A DNA stretch of 64,000 nt from Chaenocephalus aceratus (GCA_023974075.1 CM043808.1:22192727-22256726); one strand, 5' to 3'; positions 46,812 through 61,735 are shown, counted from the first letter of the stretch. A program made the numbers and translations. The notes: generated from the letters alone by a model not told the origin.

Positions 46812-49800
46812 AAATGTAACACTTTTGCACACTGTTAGTGTTTTGCAATGGTTGTTTCTTTTGAATTTGAACAATTACAATCCAAAGCTACGAGTTTATT
46901 TTGTTGGGTTGTCACCTTGACCAGCAGAAACTAGCAAACAGGCAACATTCAGTTCTTAGAGAAGCAGAGGAAGACAGAGAGTCTCTTGTGGAGTGTGGTG
47001 TGAGAGGAATTCCAGTTCTGCAGATGCCACATTATCCCTGGCACACACACATAAACAGACACATATCTACAGCACACACCCAGCCACACACTCAATCACA
47101 CAGACTAACGAACTATTTGCAAACTGCAAATCAATCTAATAATACCTGAAGGGCACATTTATAATCTTTCCACACAAAAAAGTTCAAGCAGTAAGCCATG
47201 TATTACGAGCATTTATAGTGTCACCTTTCCTGAAGATTTATATCACATTTCTTGCAGACATTTGGTTATGTATTAGATGTAACTTGTTCCTCGGCCAGCC
47301 CCGAGCTGCTCTGTGGTCCAACCTTCTGTAATTACTGTCAGTACGCACACCGCCATCATACATCTCACACACAACCCGCGACACAAACATTAATCACAAC
47401 AGTGGATGAATATCAAAACCTCAGTGCAGAAGGATTTTCAACACACACACGAAATCCCAATGCATGTGGCTGTTAGGAATTACACCAGACTATTGTTGGG
47501 GATAAGGGTGAGTATTGGGCCAGAGTTAAATGGTTTGCCCACTTTAAAATGTAATTTCCAAAAAAGTGCAAAAAAAGAGTACAAACCCAATAACCCAATT
47601 TGCTTTCTACCTAAGAAAGTGTTCTCATCACATCAGTTTTGAGTATGTTTTGCCTGTAAACACTCTTTGAACATCTAGAATACAATCTCTGTTACAGTTT
47701 ATTTTATGGCTTTTTCAACAAATTCCTTGGCGCAGGGCTTATCTGTCGACTGGACTGCATGGAAATCCATGTTCAGATATCCTGCCAACAAAGTTGAGGA
47801 ATCTAAACTACAGAGAAAGAAATACATTCTTTTTAACAATGAGTCCCAGATTGAATTTACATTTTGTGCCAGGTCCACAAATAAAAAGAATCCCGCATTC
47901 ACCGAGCTAATGTGTTAGCAGATGCTTATAAATAAGTACTTTGAATTTGTTTTCAAATGTGGTGCGGATCTGTCTCCATTGTTCAAGTACATCAGACTAA
48001 ACTGTTGACTTGTGCTGTAAAACTGGCTCTGAACTCCGGATTTAACAGTGGTTGTGGTTTGGACCTAGCATATTATAAAAGACTTCCCTACTGACAACAT
48101 AATCCAGTTTGGGCCGGAGTCCAACCTTGACCACAGCACTTTCAGCCCCTTGACATTTCCCTCTCAATAGTTCATCACTTTTACTTGTGGTTTCTCTGTA
48201 TCCTGAGAATTTGTATTGCTTTCAGACATCTTTCGGCTTTGACATGTTATTATCATTAAAGTTATTGGTGTTTAATTTAAGAGATCAGTGACATTTGAGA
48301 TTGAGCTACTTTACATTTTTTATTAAATATTTGATATTGAATGACAAAAAGTATCTTCAATTATTACACGCCTAATGCATTTGAAAATACAGTATTAAGG
48401 AAGTACATAACAATTGTTGAATAGCGCAGTTGAGCGGTTGACTGAACAGCCAATCAGCCGCTAGGCTAATGTCTCTCTGGCTTCAATGTGTGTGAATCTG
48501 TAGCACAGTCTCAATCTGTCTCTGTCTGTCTACACTGAAGTCAACCACACAACACACAAACATAGTGCAAGCTCAGCTCAACTACTGTAGCCCTCTACTT
48601 TCACAGGAATTTCCCCCCATTTTTGCCCAGAGGATCCTGCTTACACTGGCAAAATATGAACCCAGTGGCAGCGTTTAGCCACGAAAACATAAAACAAAAC
48701 TTGTATATTTTCCTAATTACTTAAACAGGCAATGTACGAAGTGGTCAAACTTGTGGATTTTACTCTCCAAAATTGGTATTTATGCTCACATAAAAAAAGA
48801 TAGTAAATAGATATTTCCTTGAGTTAAATCTTTCTAGGCATTTGATGACAATTCAAGTTTGAAACTCATTCCTAAGGACACATATCAGGTACCAAAAAAG
48901 TTATCTGGTTTCACTATCATTTTTAAACACTGACTATGAAAATCTAAATTGAGGACACAGTAGTCACTTTTGCTATCTATCAGTAACATTTTAAGCCATT
49001 TCAGGGATCCTTCTCATGTTTCTGAGCTGTAATTGGCTAACTCATAACCTTTGAGATCTTAAAAGGGCTCAGAGGTTACCATGACGATGCCCCGACGCTT
49101 GGCAGAAGTCATTGCGATGGTTGCCCCGGCCTGATGAGTCCTCATTACAGGCTGGCGGGGAGTCCTGTCTGAAATCTCTGGTCCAGATGGTCACTCAGAA
49201 CCAATTAACACACCTTTCCGACTCACTCTCGTGAACTCAATCTCTCCGTCGCTCTGTTATCCGTCCCCACAGATCTCATCAATGTGTAACCTGTGCCAAC
49301 ACGCGAGCACACACAACAACAAGCAGAGATCCGGGCTGATAGAAAAAAACAAATCGAGCAGTCGGCGGTCATTAGCTTTGTGTGTTTAATGATTGTCCTT
49401 CCAGTCTGAGTTAGAGGCCGGCCAATGCCCCAGTAATGAGTCTGCTCCGCTGCCCCCTCACCCTCTTGGAAGAGAGGAGCTTCTCTGGAGCCAAGAAGAC
49501 TCAGCAGGTTCAGAAGCGGTGTAGAGGTTAATGGGCCCGCTGAGATTATTCAGCTTGAGAAAAAATTGAGCTTGGAATACAGATGGCTCTGCCTGAGGTA
49601 AGGACACTTTCCTAAATAGGAGATGCCATTTTAATACAGACTGCATGCGTCATCATTTATGGAAAATGTCATCACTGCAGTTGTTCTGTTTGCATTACAA
49701 CAGCATTTCTTATTAATAGATACTTTGTTCTTAATGGGTGTCGTAAAACATGGCGGTTATTATTTTCATTGTCCACTATACATTTTTGATAATTTTAAGC

Positions 49801-52800
49801 TCATACAATGTCAGAACATAAAGTCTAAGATTACATCCTTAAACTATTTACTTTCTCTGACCAATTCCCCAAATCTACCATAATATGCACCTGGAAAAGT
49901 TACAATTATCCAATAATATTAATTTGTGCCCATCAAATATCCTTGTTTATCATATTATAAGTATATTATGACGGTTGGAAACTAGAAAAAAATGACCTTG
50001 TGTCAATTGATTAGAAATCCTGCACAACATGTAACAAATACAGATAAATAAATTGATCGTGGAGGGATGTAATGGTCAGATGGATGAAGACACCCTAGGG
50101 GTCCCTGGAGGACCCACACATACACAATGTACACACACTCACAGGAGGTTATAAGGGTACAGGTGTGTAGTGCTGCAGGGCTTGGTGCTGGGCCCATGCT
50201 GGCTGAAAAGATATTCATACTCTGTGGCGCAGAGCTGGCATTTAGCCCAGACCAATGCAGTATTTACCTTCCTTCTCTCTAGTTATCGTTATTCTTCTCC
50301 TGCACTGTCTCTCCAAACAATACCAGCATGAGTGCAGGTATACATACTCTATCACTCACTTGCACTACTGTCCACTCCACCCTTCAATAGTAAAATAATC
50401 ATGACACATTTTCAAGAAAAGCTTGCATCTCAAAAGAAGGAGACTCCGGTTTCAATTACTTTCTCTCTGCTTCTCTCTTTTCTACACAGACTTTTTTCCA
50501 TATCTCCTTGTCAAGTGGAACACGTTAAGGGACAGCTGCAATATCATCTGGTCATCATGATCTCAGAGAAAGAAAAAATATGAACACATATGTCTTGTAA
50601 AGCTCAGACCTGAGACTTGAACATAACAATGTAAAGCTCTCTATATCATATCCGAAGGGGAATTAAACACCGAATTCTGAGCTGTGCAGGGGTATTTCCA
50701 AGGGTGTGTGTGCTCGTGTGGAAGCTCCCTTCTCTGGCTCTGGTCCCAGAGTATTGTGGGTGGTGGGAGCTAAGGATGTATAGCTAAGTTAATGTGGGAT
50801 GAAGGATTGCTGTAACCATAACAACTGAAACCTCAACAGCTTGCATATAGGGCCTTACAATACATTTACGGTAATATAATCAATATTCATGTACAATATG
50901 CAAGTTTATAGGCAGTGATGGTTTTGTTTCTATCAAATACATTATTAAAAGCCATCAATCAAGCCACATGCATTGGTATGAAAGCACATTTATGCTATAC
51001 AAATGCACCTGGTGATATAAAAGATGTAGATATGGTACTATGAAATCTGATTTAAGCGAACCGATATTACCTCTGATCCTCAGACAGCCACCCTGCAGGT
51101 AAACACACAAACACTTTCCCCATGTTTTACTTTGACGCTATCCCCGACATGAATACCAATGTGAAATGGGAAGCAGGCAAAGGCTTTACTCACCGTACAC
51201 TGAAGCTCAACGAGATCTACAGGGATAAAGCCGGGCAGAGCGTAGACATGGCGATGCACTAAGTCACACCAAAATGTAACTGCAGCTAGAATAAAGTCAG
51301 CCCAGCTCAGACACTGTCTAGTTCCAGGGGTTAGCCCAGTCATAACCTCAACCAGACTTCTGTCTATGCACACGGATGACTGGCATCAGAAAGCAGGACA
51401 TGCGGTGAAAACATGTTTACAGCCGTGGCCAGTTTTTTTTAGGTATGACGTGATGGCAAAATGAAGATGGGTAAACTATGGTTATTGTCAGTGAATAAAA
51501 AACAGGTCAACATTTTAAAAATAAAACTGTGACTTAATAAACTATAATATTATGAGACTAAAATGAAGGGTGAGGAAGGGAATCACCAATTGAGAGACAT
51601 GTAGAGAAATTAAAGGGAGGTTAAAGGGGATGTTCCATGGAGCCAGGGGGCAAGACAGGGAAGGAAAGGGCAAGGTATTTACCACAGCTGGAGCAACAGC
51701 TCCACCTGGGGCAGACCAGGGATAATACACAAGGCCTCATGATATCTGACTCACATGTGCCACCAAGTACCGGGACAACATCCATTGTTGGTTATAGGAG
51801 TCCAAGGAAAGGAGAGGAAAGGAAACCTTACTAGGAGGTCTGTAAAGTCATGCTCAGCTCACTGAACTGAACAGAAAATATTATTGATTTATATTTGAAA
51901 AAATGCTAAAAGCAATATATTTGGATTAACAGAAGCTTTTGGACTGGCAACAGATATATGTTATGATTCATTCTAATTAAAATAAACTATATTCAAATAC
52001 AATTTGTTAAGTGTTAAAGACAGACTTTCCACACTGGTAAGCTACCAGAAACATATCAATCTCTTCTATCCTCTTCTCCCACACTCCAACACATTCTGTT
52101 TTCACTTCACCACTTTTATGTGTTTACCAACCTTTACTTTTACAATGGTCATTAAACACCCACCTTTGAGTGACTTATTAATGCAGAGTGAGGCCACAGA
52201 AATAAATGATTATTCACTCTGCGATTCATTACTGGCTCTTGTTCCCTACACCTCATAAGAGTTTACAACTTAAACACGCATGAACAGATTCATGCACCCC
52301 AGAGCACACATGCACTCGTCTGTGCCTAAAACCAACAAACAGAACACACATTCCTAATCTGCATCCATGGATGTGGTTGCTGCTCCTATGATTATTCTTC
52401 CATCCATGGCCGGTAGCACAGCTGTCCTTGGAAGAGGGAATATTTTGTTTATAGATCGGCTGTTGCTTGAATCTGAGGCAAGGGCCGAACAGCCTCGATG
52501 CCAACCTGAACCGAGGCCACCATTCTGAGGGGAAAATGGATGAGCTGGACCTAATTGGTTTGAATAGCAGTTATAATACATTGATGCCAACAACAGACCA
52601 TAACACGAACATAGCTGCCTCTGTTGCCCACTGAAAAAAAGCCACAGGACACATGTGCCGAAAGCCAAAAGCCTCAAACCAAGGCTGGTGAGCATAACCA
52701 CCGGCCTTACTTACAAGAACAACTGTAACTACACCCTTTTTAAATTACAGCATTCAAAACTGACCATCCTGAGTTGTTTTAAAAGGCAGTCTTGCTGAAT

Positions 52801-55800
52801 GAATGTTATCATTGTTTGTACTCATCTGTCACCAAAATACACTAAATGCATCAAGGAGCCATGACAAACATGCAGCTTATACAATTATAATATTTTTTCT
52901 TTTAAATCTGCATTGCTCTCTATAAATTCCCCGACACGGATATTGGTGAGTGTTTTTTTCTTTCACTTTTCTTTTCTTGGCACATTTGGGTAAACACACC
53001 ACAATGCTGCCGCCAACTCTTATGTGGCAATGCTTTAAAACAAAATAAACGAGTTGCCACCATTTTTTTATTCTTTTAGGAATGGCCAAAAATGTGTGTT
53101 CTTAAACATTAGTGTTGGAGCTAAATTGGCGTTAGTAGAATATCACATAGATCTAATTGAGTGAAACAATTGAGGAAACCACAGATACAGCCTTAATCTT
53201 GTGCTTAAAATAAGCGAATACTCAGTAAAAGTCATATGATAAATCTTGACAACAGAATGATAAATAGCTTTGCTTATCCTACACATCTCACCTACATTAA
53301 CATAACTAATATACCACCTCTTGTCTGCAGGTAGAGAGAGACCTACTGTACTCATCACACTGCTACAACGTTCACCTTTTATTTCATACTTTGTATATTC
53401 ACAGCCACTTTTAGAGTATTCATGGTGTGCTGGGCCGTGCATGTTAGAGATCGTTGTCATGCTGCGTGCTGGAGATTTGCGATGCCTGTGAAGGATCAGA
53501 AGTCGGGGTTTGTGGGGGTCAGAGCAGCTTTAGTTGTTCCTGCAGATACAGAGTGTGAGAAAGTCTTGACGGCGAGCGCTGGCTACAGCTGATACGAGTC
53601 CTGTAGGGACTTCGCCTCTGCTGAGGTCATCCCCTCACACGGCAACGCTCGTACATCACGGCTGACATCACCACGGATCGCCGCCAAGCCGTGTCCATGG
53701 GCAACACAAACAGGAAAAAGCATGTTTGTGTGTGTGTTTGGATGACTGGTTTTAAGAGAGATCATCACACTTTATTAGTGTTTTATTGAGTATAGAGTGA
53801 TGTATACAAATAAATCAATCCTTTCTATGTGTCACATGTAATCATGTATGTGTATATCATCAATTTTGGAGTTTAAATAAAAGAAAATAGCCCTGAAAAA
53901 GCTGCCCGTGTTCTGTATTTAATACTAAATTCCGTAAATTATTACATTTTAAACTGACAATGGGTGCAGATAGTATAACATGAGATTAAATGGTTGGTGT
54001 GTGCCTGCGTGTGGGGACTGCACAGTGTGTATGCCTACAGCCTTTCCTGCCCCCCCGCTGGGCCAGTCGATGCCTGGTATCCTGGGAAGCGGGGCGGCAG
54101 TGCCAGCAGTAATCAGAGCTCTTTGTATCCACACACACAGTCGGGCTATAATCAGGGAACGTTCTTTCTTCATCAATAATAGCTGTAATCCTCTCATCTC
54201 AATATAATGTGTAACCTGTGACATGCTGACAACTCGGATTTTGATGGAGATTTATACAATATCTGGCCTCTGACTTGCGACAAAATAGATAGAAAGACCT
54301 TTTGAAGCCAGTTTTTGTTGTAAAAGTAGATCCACTGAGAATTGCATTGTTTTGTTGGCTAGTAACAACAGCAGGAAAAAGTGGCCATGTAGATGGGTAG
54401 TGATAATATGGTTTAGAAACACTTTTTTCCAACAACCAGGCATGCAAGACAATACCCTATGTATATTCACTTCAGTACCAGGCACATACACTTTGATGTG
54501 CAATGCCTGAGACAACACTCCTATGAGCTTCAATAACACTCTTTGTCTGAGGAAGCACAACAAAAAATGTACACACATGTTTCATTTTCTATATACTTGG
54601 CCGACTTGATTTGATTCAATGACTGACCTTGTGATCACATGTGCATACGGCTCAGTTAAGGAGCAGATCATTAGAACAGTTGCTCCCTTCCCACGCTTCA
54701 AGTGGAGCTATATGTTTGTATCAATCGGGCTGTCTTGACATATGAAATGTCTTGGATCATACATGTGAAGCTGGACCTTATGCACCATTATCTTTAAGCT
54801 ATGTCTAACAAGGGAATGCCTCTCTAATTGGAACCAACTGTAGCAATGAAGAGCCAAGAGATAGAAATGTCATGCAGCTGTTAATAGTGGGATACTGGTG
54901 AAGCTAAGAAAGATGAAACCCTAAACCAAAGATCCAACCAGTTCTTTAAAACGTCGTAATGTACACGTAATTGTTGCTAAGCCTATGAAATAGCACATGG
55001 CAGTATTTCTTTATGACCGGTCTATAATACGCCACATCAGAATTGACCGGACGCTGCTTAGGTGCTGCAAAACGCCACGTAGGGTGTGAACTGACTTTGA
55101 CAAGTCCATGATTCAAAGCAATGAAGATGTGTGTGTGAGTCAGCGTGTATGTGTACTGAGATAAGAGGAGAAACTTAAACAGCAGAGGGTGGAGAATAAA
55201 AACTCGAGACGGATAAGCCTAAGGTGCTGCTCTAAAGACTTGTCCGCCATGAAATAAAAGAAGCTGGTTAAATGAGAGAAGCTGTGTGAAGCGAGTAGAA
55301 AGATAGAAGGATCAGTCAAATCCCATCTGGAGTCCTTGCATGTATTCAGTCCAGCTCACAGCGCATATAACATCCTTATAGAATAAAACCCCAGATGGCC
55401 GAATGTAGCATATCTGGACTCATCAATATGGCTGACTGTCAGTCAAATCCATTGGTATGCTAAACCTGTTCTCTTTGTTTTTTTCCATTTAGTCATTTCC
55501 ATGTTAGTTGTGGTTTGTGTTTCTGTTTAGAATAGTAATGTAGGAAATACATGATTTATGTTAGACACATGAATAAAGTTGTTTGTTGTAAGGGCCTGAA
55601 AGACCTAAAGGTTTGTTCAAAGTTGTATTCATACATTCATTTTGTCCTACTGTGGTGCTTTGTCATCATTCATGGTCTTATTCAAACTCTGTCCTTTTCT
55701 CTATTTTACATTGTTACTTTGATGATGTCACTGCTTAGTGAATGTTGTTATCCTGACTAAAACAAACTATAGCTTTGTTCCCAACACATGTCACTCTTCT

Positions 55801-58171
55801 TCACTCCAAGTGGCTAGCACACATACTGTACAGAAGAGTGCTTCTTGGGCCAAACGACACTACCTCATTGGTTGTGGTGCTCTGTCTGCCCAGTGACATG
55901 CTGATGTAATGTAACGCATACTAACTTGGCTGATGTTAGACCAGTACGTTTACTAACTATAAGGAGGGGATAGGATTTTAACACAGACCCACTGTCTCAA
56001 CCATGGTCTCAACACATGATTATTATTTTACTCTGACTAGGACTGATGTACAAGCCATTTAAAAGAGAAGTAATGAACAGTATCAACACTAATATCAAGT
56101 CACAAAGAGAGGTTTTTCAGACTGTAAGCCTTTTCAGCAGTGACCTCACTCATGCCACCTGCACTGTAACATCATCTCTGCTCGCCAATAAATCACACAA
56201 AGATGTGGGCCTAGCTCGTAACAGCCAGAAATAAACGGAAAAGTAGCATTACAGACAGACAGGGACCAGCTGCACTGACAGAGGGAGATGGCTGAATTAC
56301 ACATGCACATATGGCAGAAAGTGCATAGTCAAACAATTCCTGGGAGGCTGAAGGGGAAATGAAGGCTGGTGTTTTATCACTGTCCCAATCACAGCCCCAC
56401 CTAAAGTCTCTTTCCACGGATCATATGTGCTGCAGGAGAGTCGCAGGAGCAGATGTGAGCAAGACTTTCGCCCAAGTGTGTGTCAATGATGCCTCTTCCA
56501 TATTGCCTAACAGTAATGATGTCAACACACACCTGTTGCCATGGCACTAAGCCCTGGCATGAATAAACAGACAGAGGAGTGGCTGCCCAGCACAGGCAGA
56601 GCATTGCAACAGCAGCTGGCATGCACAGTTTCATCTGGCAGAGAAAAATGAAAAAGCATAGATAAGTAAATGCGAAGTGATTCTCTTTAAAGTAGAGTTA
56701 TGCGTTAGGGTTTCCACTTCAGGGAGTCTCATTACAGTCCAGCTATGGACTGACACTGATGAGCGGAAAGGTAGGAGAGAAAGAGAGACTCACAGATAAC
56801 AAGACTAGCTTTGACAGCTGAAGCCTAATGCAAAAATTCACATTGAATACTTGACGCGCTACGGCCAAAGCCCTCTATGAAGCACCAGCACTCTCTGAGC
56901 TGAGCTGAATACCACATCAGAATATGAGTTGGTTCCATGGGCTTCATGCTGGCTGCACTGGCATCTGTATCAGTGTTTTTGAGGGGGGTGCGATTTAATG
57001 CATTTGAATATGCTTGCATTCATGTCCATTTTGGTATTTTCTTGCACATATGTGAACAGCAATGATGTGTGTGAAGGAGGGCTTCCCATCTGTGTGTGTT
57101 ACCTCTCACACATTGGGCATTCATAAGGATATTGTGAGTTCATTCTTCCTGCATTTGGGGAAGTCTACCAAATGAACTCTGGCCTTATCAAACTCCCCTT
57201 CCTCCCATTTCTGTCCCTCTCTCTTCCCTTTCCCCCCCCCCCCATCCACGCCTGCTTCCTCCCTCCATCCGCTCCCTTGTTCCTTGTCAGCTGGTGGGGA
57301 GATCCAGATGTGAAGGGGGACTTGGACAGGAAAAGGAGAGGGAGAAGGAGAGAGGGATAGAAATCCACCTCCCTCTGGTGTGAGACTGCATTGTCCAAGA
57401 CCTTTTGGACAAGCCTTTAGCCACATACACACAAACAATTATGTGCAACACACAATAGAGTCCCTCAGGACAACAAGGCCCGATTGTGTAAGTGTGTGCG
57501 AGACTTTGCGTGTATGTGTGCGCTTCTGGCAACAAAGTAAATCAATGAACAACCTCTTGCAGGAGATTTAGTGTTGATATTTAGTTGGCTTATTTACGGG
57601 GGTCTTGGCCAGGCGCGAGGCCATTGTTCTCGTTCAGCGAGCAAAGAGGAGGAAATCAATAAGAACCTGAGAGAGAGATGAAGAACATGGATGCAGAAGT
57701 GCGCCACAATCTCTCTTTATGCTTCTTTCTGTTTGTATCTCATAACCTTTGCTAAATTCCCCACATTTACATTATCAAATAAAAACACAGGAGCAATAAT
57801 TAGGAACACACACACGGGTTTGGATGGCAGAGGCAGAGACAGGTAATTGCAGAGAATTACTCCAGACAATGTGAACAATGGCAAACACATGTACACACAC
57901 CCACACAGCATGTGTATTAAGTTAATAGAGTGAGTCAGCAAAAAGGGAGCTAGTCAGTCAGAACCAAGAGGAGAACTCGAAACTCTCTCACTAGCGGAGC
58001 GTTTCTCCTGCCAACTTCTAAACAAGTTTCTCTTCGTTCTTTTCACAGCATGCCAACTTCACTATCACGTTTAGAAATCACCTCAACATTTATCCAAATC
58101 TCGGACAGCGAAACAAATGAATGAGAACATGTTTCTTCCCAAAAGCCCAAAATTCAAATGTCAGTACTCAC
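46812..58171. other. Long intergenic stretch, no supported gene
   Basis: About 11 kb of AT-rich DNA with many short frames (longest about 115 codons near 52354-52701), none with splice structure, family resemblance or coding-like composition that I could recognise. Poly-C near 57231-57243. GC-richer blocks near 49070-49180 and 49380-49460 look non-random and might be conserved non-coding sequence, but this cannot be judged from one genome. Confidence 0.7.
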
Positions 58172-58325
58172 CGCAAGGCAGTTCAAGTATTTCCCAGCCG
58201 ATCTTTTCCGGAGCTAACACACACACTAACTCTTTGAGCAACAAGTAGTGTACAGTGGAGAACAATGCATGTCTGCCGGAGCGCAGCAAAGCGTAAGCAG
58301 CGGAGAAACAGAGAGGTCCAGTCAT
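58172..58325 (-). other. Candidate upstream first exon with splice donor
   Basis: On the minus strand an ATG at 58325 opens a 51-codon frame (MTGPLCFSAAYALL... VHYLLLKELVCVLAPEK... ILELPC) that runs into a consensus donor, CTTGCG|gtgagtac, at 58172. It lies about 22 kb upstream of sash1 exon 1 on the same strand, in a locally CpG-richer patch. The donor is phase 1, while sash1 exon 2 starts in phase 0, so direct splicing would shift frame. It could be a non-coding alternative leader, part of another gene, or chance. Confidence 0.3.
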
Positions 58326-61246
58326 CAGGCTGCTGCTCACATGGGACGGGGAGAGGAGGGAGAGGGAGGGAGGGTTAGCTATAGGATAGTCTACAGTAAC
58401 AGGGATTTAGTAGAGGGGAGGGATCTCATCCTCATGTCTCGCTCTTTTCTCTCTTTTCTCCAGAAATGTTTCAGCAAGTCTCACGTTTCTCGCCGGTTTC
58501 AAATGGACTGGGTCTGGCCTTCCGTGTCCTGGTCCCCTCCCCTTTCCTCTGCTATCACACTTCTCGTCTCTTTTGTTCAGCTTCCCCATTCTAACACACA
58601 CTAACACACCCATGTGTCTTTGTCCTCCAAGTTCTAAACAGGCGTATTCCTTTAAAAAGGTGTCTTCCTTTTACATTTAAGAATGTTGCACTCCTGGGCA
58701 CACCTAAGTGGTGTAAACATGCTGACACTACAGAAATGTTCACACACGTGTACACAAACAAGGTCACTAATACAAAGTGGCAGCTAAACGGAGGACACAA
58801 TCCCCTGTTGACTCATTTGTCTGTACCGGTCAAACATGCAATCATGGAAACAGAGCAGAAAATTACAGGGTTACTCAGATATTGGATCCCTTCCTTTCTC
58901 TCCCTCTCTGTCACTCGCTTTTTTCTGCCTTTTTGTTCAAAAGGACTTAATTCAGAAGTGGCCCAGATACCACACTGTACTGGGGGAAAGTAAGAAAAGC
59001 AAGAAGAGAGTCAGAGAAACATGATACAGCTAAAAGCAACAATTATTTGAATGAGTCACTCAGCAGTGAGGTTTGGGGGTTTTTCAATGTTAATTTGGGA
59101 GAGGGAGAGAGTGACCAAAGAAGAAGAGGAGGGAAGACATTTTTGGAAACGCTGCACCTCCTGAGGACTCCCTGAGGTCGTGGAAGAGAAGGAAGAAGAA
59201 ATGGAAAAAAGAAAAAGGAAGGGAAGGGAATGGAGGGGCAGGGGAGGACATACATGGGCTTGGATAAGTACCAGAATAACTTCTACTCTTCATCCCCAAT
59301 CCACCCTCCAGCACATGGTTCAGTGTTGCTGACAGAATAAAATAACATATAGGACACTGTTCCAGACCCGAGGGTGACGGTGAGCAGACACTGACAAAAC
59401 GGAAAATAGGAAACAGAACATGGACATACAAGACACATAACCTACTAACTTGGAATACTGTCAAAGCAAAGCCAACATGCATCGCCTGGCTTAAAATGTT
59501 ACAGATCATTGGTAAAGACCAAAACAACTCTAAGTGGGCTGCTTCGAGTTTTCAATAAATAATGCAAAAGGGATTATGGATGGCATCTTAAAATCTAAGG
59601 AATGCATAAGATTTGTGCAGTGATGAAATACCACATTGAACTTGAAACGATGAGGGAATATAGAGCAGGGGAGCTTAGGTTGTGTCAAATTGTATTTCCT
59701 TATCAGTTTGTTTTTCCCCTTACCTTTACTTGAACCCAACCCCTGGCCTCACCCCCACCTGCCATCACACACACTTAATCCTCAACGAATCATAGCCACT
59801 GCAAAAGGCAGAGAAATGGGAAACCCTCTTTGATTAGAAAATATACTTTCACCCATGACCTTAACTTGATGGAAATTAATTCTGCTACAACCTATCAGGA
59901 GCATATACTGTATATTTCTCTTATTACAATTTAAAAAATGAAGATGGAAATAGCTCAACTGTAAGATGCTGTTTGGGGTTTGTGGAGATTTGTTGGCAGC
60001 TCTATCTGCAGTGTAGCGAGATGCTTCGTACAAACAGCGTCAACACAGTATTGATAGAAGTATACACTTTGGCCAACCTGTATATCCCTGCTATAAACTA
60101 ATATTAAAGCTGATGTGCATCCTGTTTAGATCTGCTGTCACAACATTTAGAAAAGGAAACATGGAATGAAGAGTTCAAACACACAGCGGGGGAATTACAG
60201 AAAGTTGCTGAAAGAGACTCTCAAGGATGTGAAGTATGCCCAAAACATAAACAAGCAGCATGTTTACAGTATACATACTGATGAGAGAACACGGAAAAAA
60301 TGCGGTCAACATTCTTTGTTCAAATTTCCTGTGTATTAAGCCAAATAGTTTTAATGTTTCTAAGCCTCACAGCATTGGATACTCTTTTTAAATCATCTTG
60401 TTGGATCCTTCAGTTGTAATCATGTTTGACTGTTAAAGAATAACACCAGCCATTATCACTGCTGATTGAACCTCATAGCATTTCCAAGTCAATTCTTGTA
60501 TAAACAAGAGGCAAAAACAAGGCTGAATACTTACAGTGCTCAGGGATTACCATTAACATATTATCAAAAGTAGCAAACACACACAAATAACACACACCTG
60601 CACACAGCTACCTATGTAGTAAAGAGCTGCTGTCTGGCAGGTCCACCAACATCAAAGAGTCCATACTCCACTGTAGCTGGAGGCTATTGTACCATACTAA
60701 TGCTGAGTAGGCATAGTCAGCATGAATGTACAGGTCACCTCTGTTAAGAGCATCTCTATTTTATACAAATGTATAGTTTAGGGTAATCCCTCAAAACTGA
60801 TAGAGGCATAATGTAACACACAAAGCAAATCAAAGCATGTTATGGGTTATAAGTATACTTGGCAATTGTCCTTTTGTGAGCTTATCTTGAGAGTGCTTCA
60901 AATGTGCTTCAAATGAATTTTCCATTTTCAGAATATTGCGTTCTGTCATTACATCATTGTGGTGTTGCTTTGCACAATTTAGCTATTAAACTGCAAATTA
61001 CATTGTTACTCATTTGTTACATTGTAAATTCAGATTGATTGGTTTGCATCTGGCTCTAGGTCTCACTTTCTCCCTTTCACACACGGAAGAAAAACTCATC
61101 AAAACCCCCCAGAATCAATTAGCAGAATGTAAATGGACCATTGAATCACTTTTAGCGCCAAGCACTATCCGTGTTTCTCCTGAGGCAAACAATCAGCCAG
61201 CAGACACAAATTAACACTGAACAAGAGCACTTGTCTATCACCCAGC

Positions 61247-61249
<3 letters not shown>
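58326..61249. other. Intergenic stretch without recognised features
   Basis: Purine-rich blocks near 58345-58370 and 59110-59240. No supported gene or mobile element. Confidence 0.72.

Positions 61250-61250
<1 letters not shown>

Positions 61251-61339
<89 letters not shown>
61251..61339. repeat. (GT)n microsatellite
   Basis: About 44 uninterrupted TG units. Confidence 0.98.
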
Positions 61340-61340
<1 letters not shown>

Positions 61341-61583
61341 TCTGCCTGGGTATATGTTCTGAGTCTGTTATATCTCCAAAAATATTTGTAATTGTTCAAT
61401 GAAAAATCAGGAGAATTAGGTAAACTGGACTACGTTACCAGAGATGAATGTGTTGGAAAAGCATTGAAATGCATTATACTTCTGTATATTCCTATAGAAT
61501 AATTAAGTCGGAAACAATAAACCTTCATATTCTCTGCCCTCCCAGAGCAAGGTTACAGGGCAGCCAGTCTACTGACCTCAGAG

Positions 61584-61707
61584 TGTTTCAGAATACTGAT
61601 CACTGTGACTGGATGTAACTAGACATACTGCGCACGTGCGTGCATGCGTGCGTGCGTGCGCAGTATGTCTAGTTACATCCAGTCACAGTGATCAGTATTC
61701 TGAAACA
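61584..61707. repeat. 124-bp palindrome with 53-bp perfect arms
   Basis: Arms 61584-61636 and 61655-61707 are exact reverse complements around an 18-bp alternating GC/TG centre that can itself pair by G-T wobble. It is unique-looking sequence rather than a simple repeat, and is followed 7 bp later by a CG/CA array. It could extrude as a cruciform or, if transcribed, fold as a long hairpin. Confidence 0.95.
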
Positions 61708-61713
61708 ATCTGA

Positions 61714-61735
61714 CGCACGCACGCACGCGCACGCG

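Noticed and set aside
52354..52701. 115-codon minus-strand frame
   Set aside because: No family resemblance, no splice context, and overlapping frames of similar length.
59090..59527. 145-codon minus-strand frame rich in Ser, Pro and Phe
   Set aside because: It runs through a purine-rich tract (low-complexity FFFF/SSPSP stretches), with no recognisable domain.
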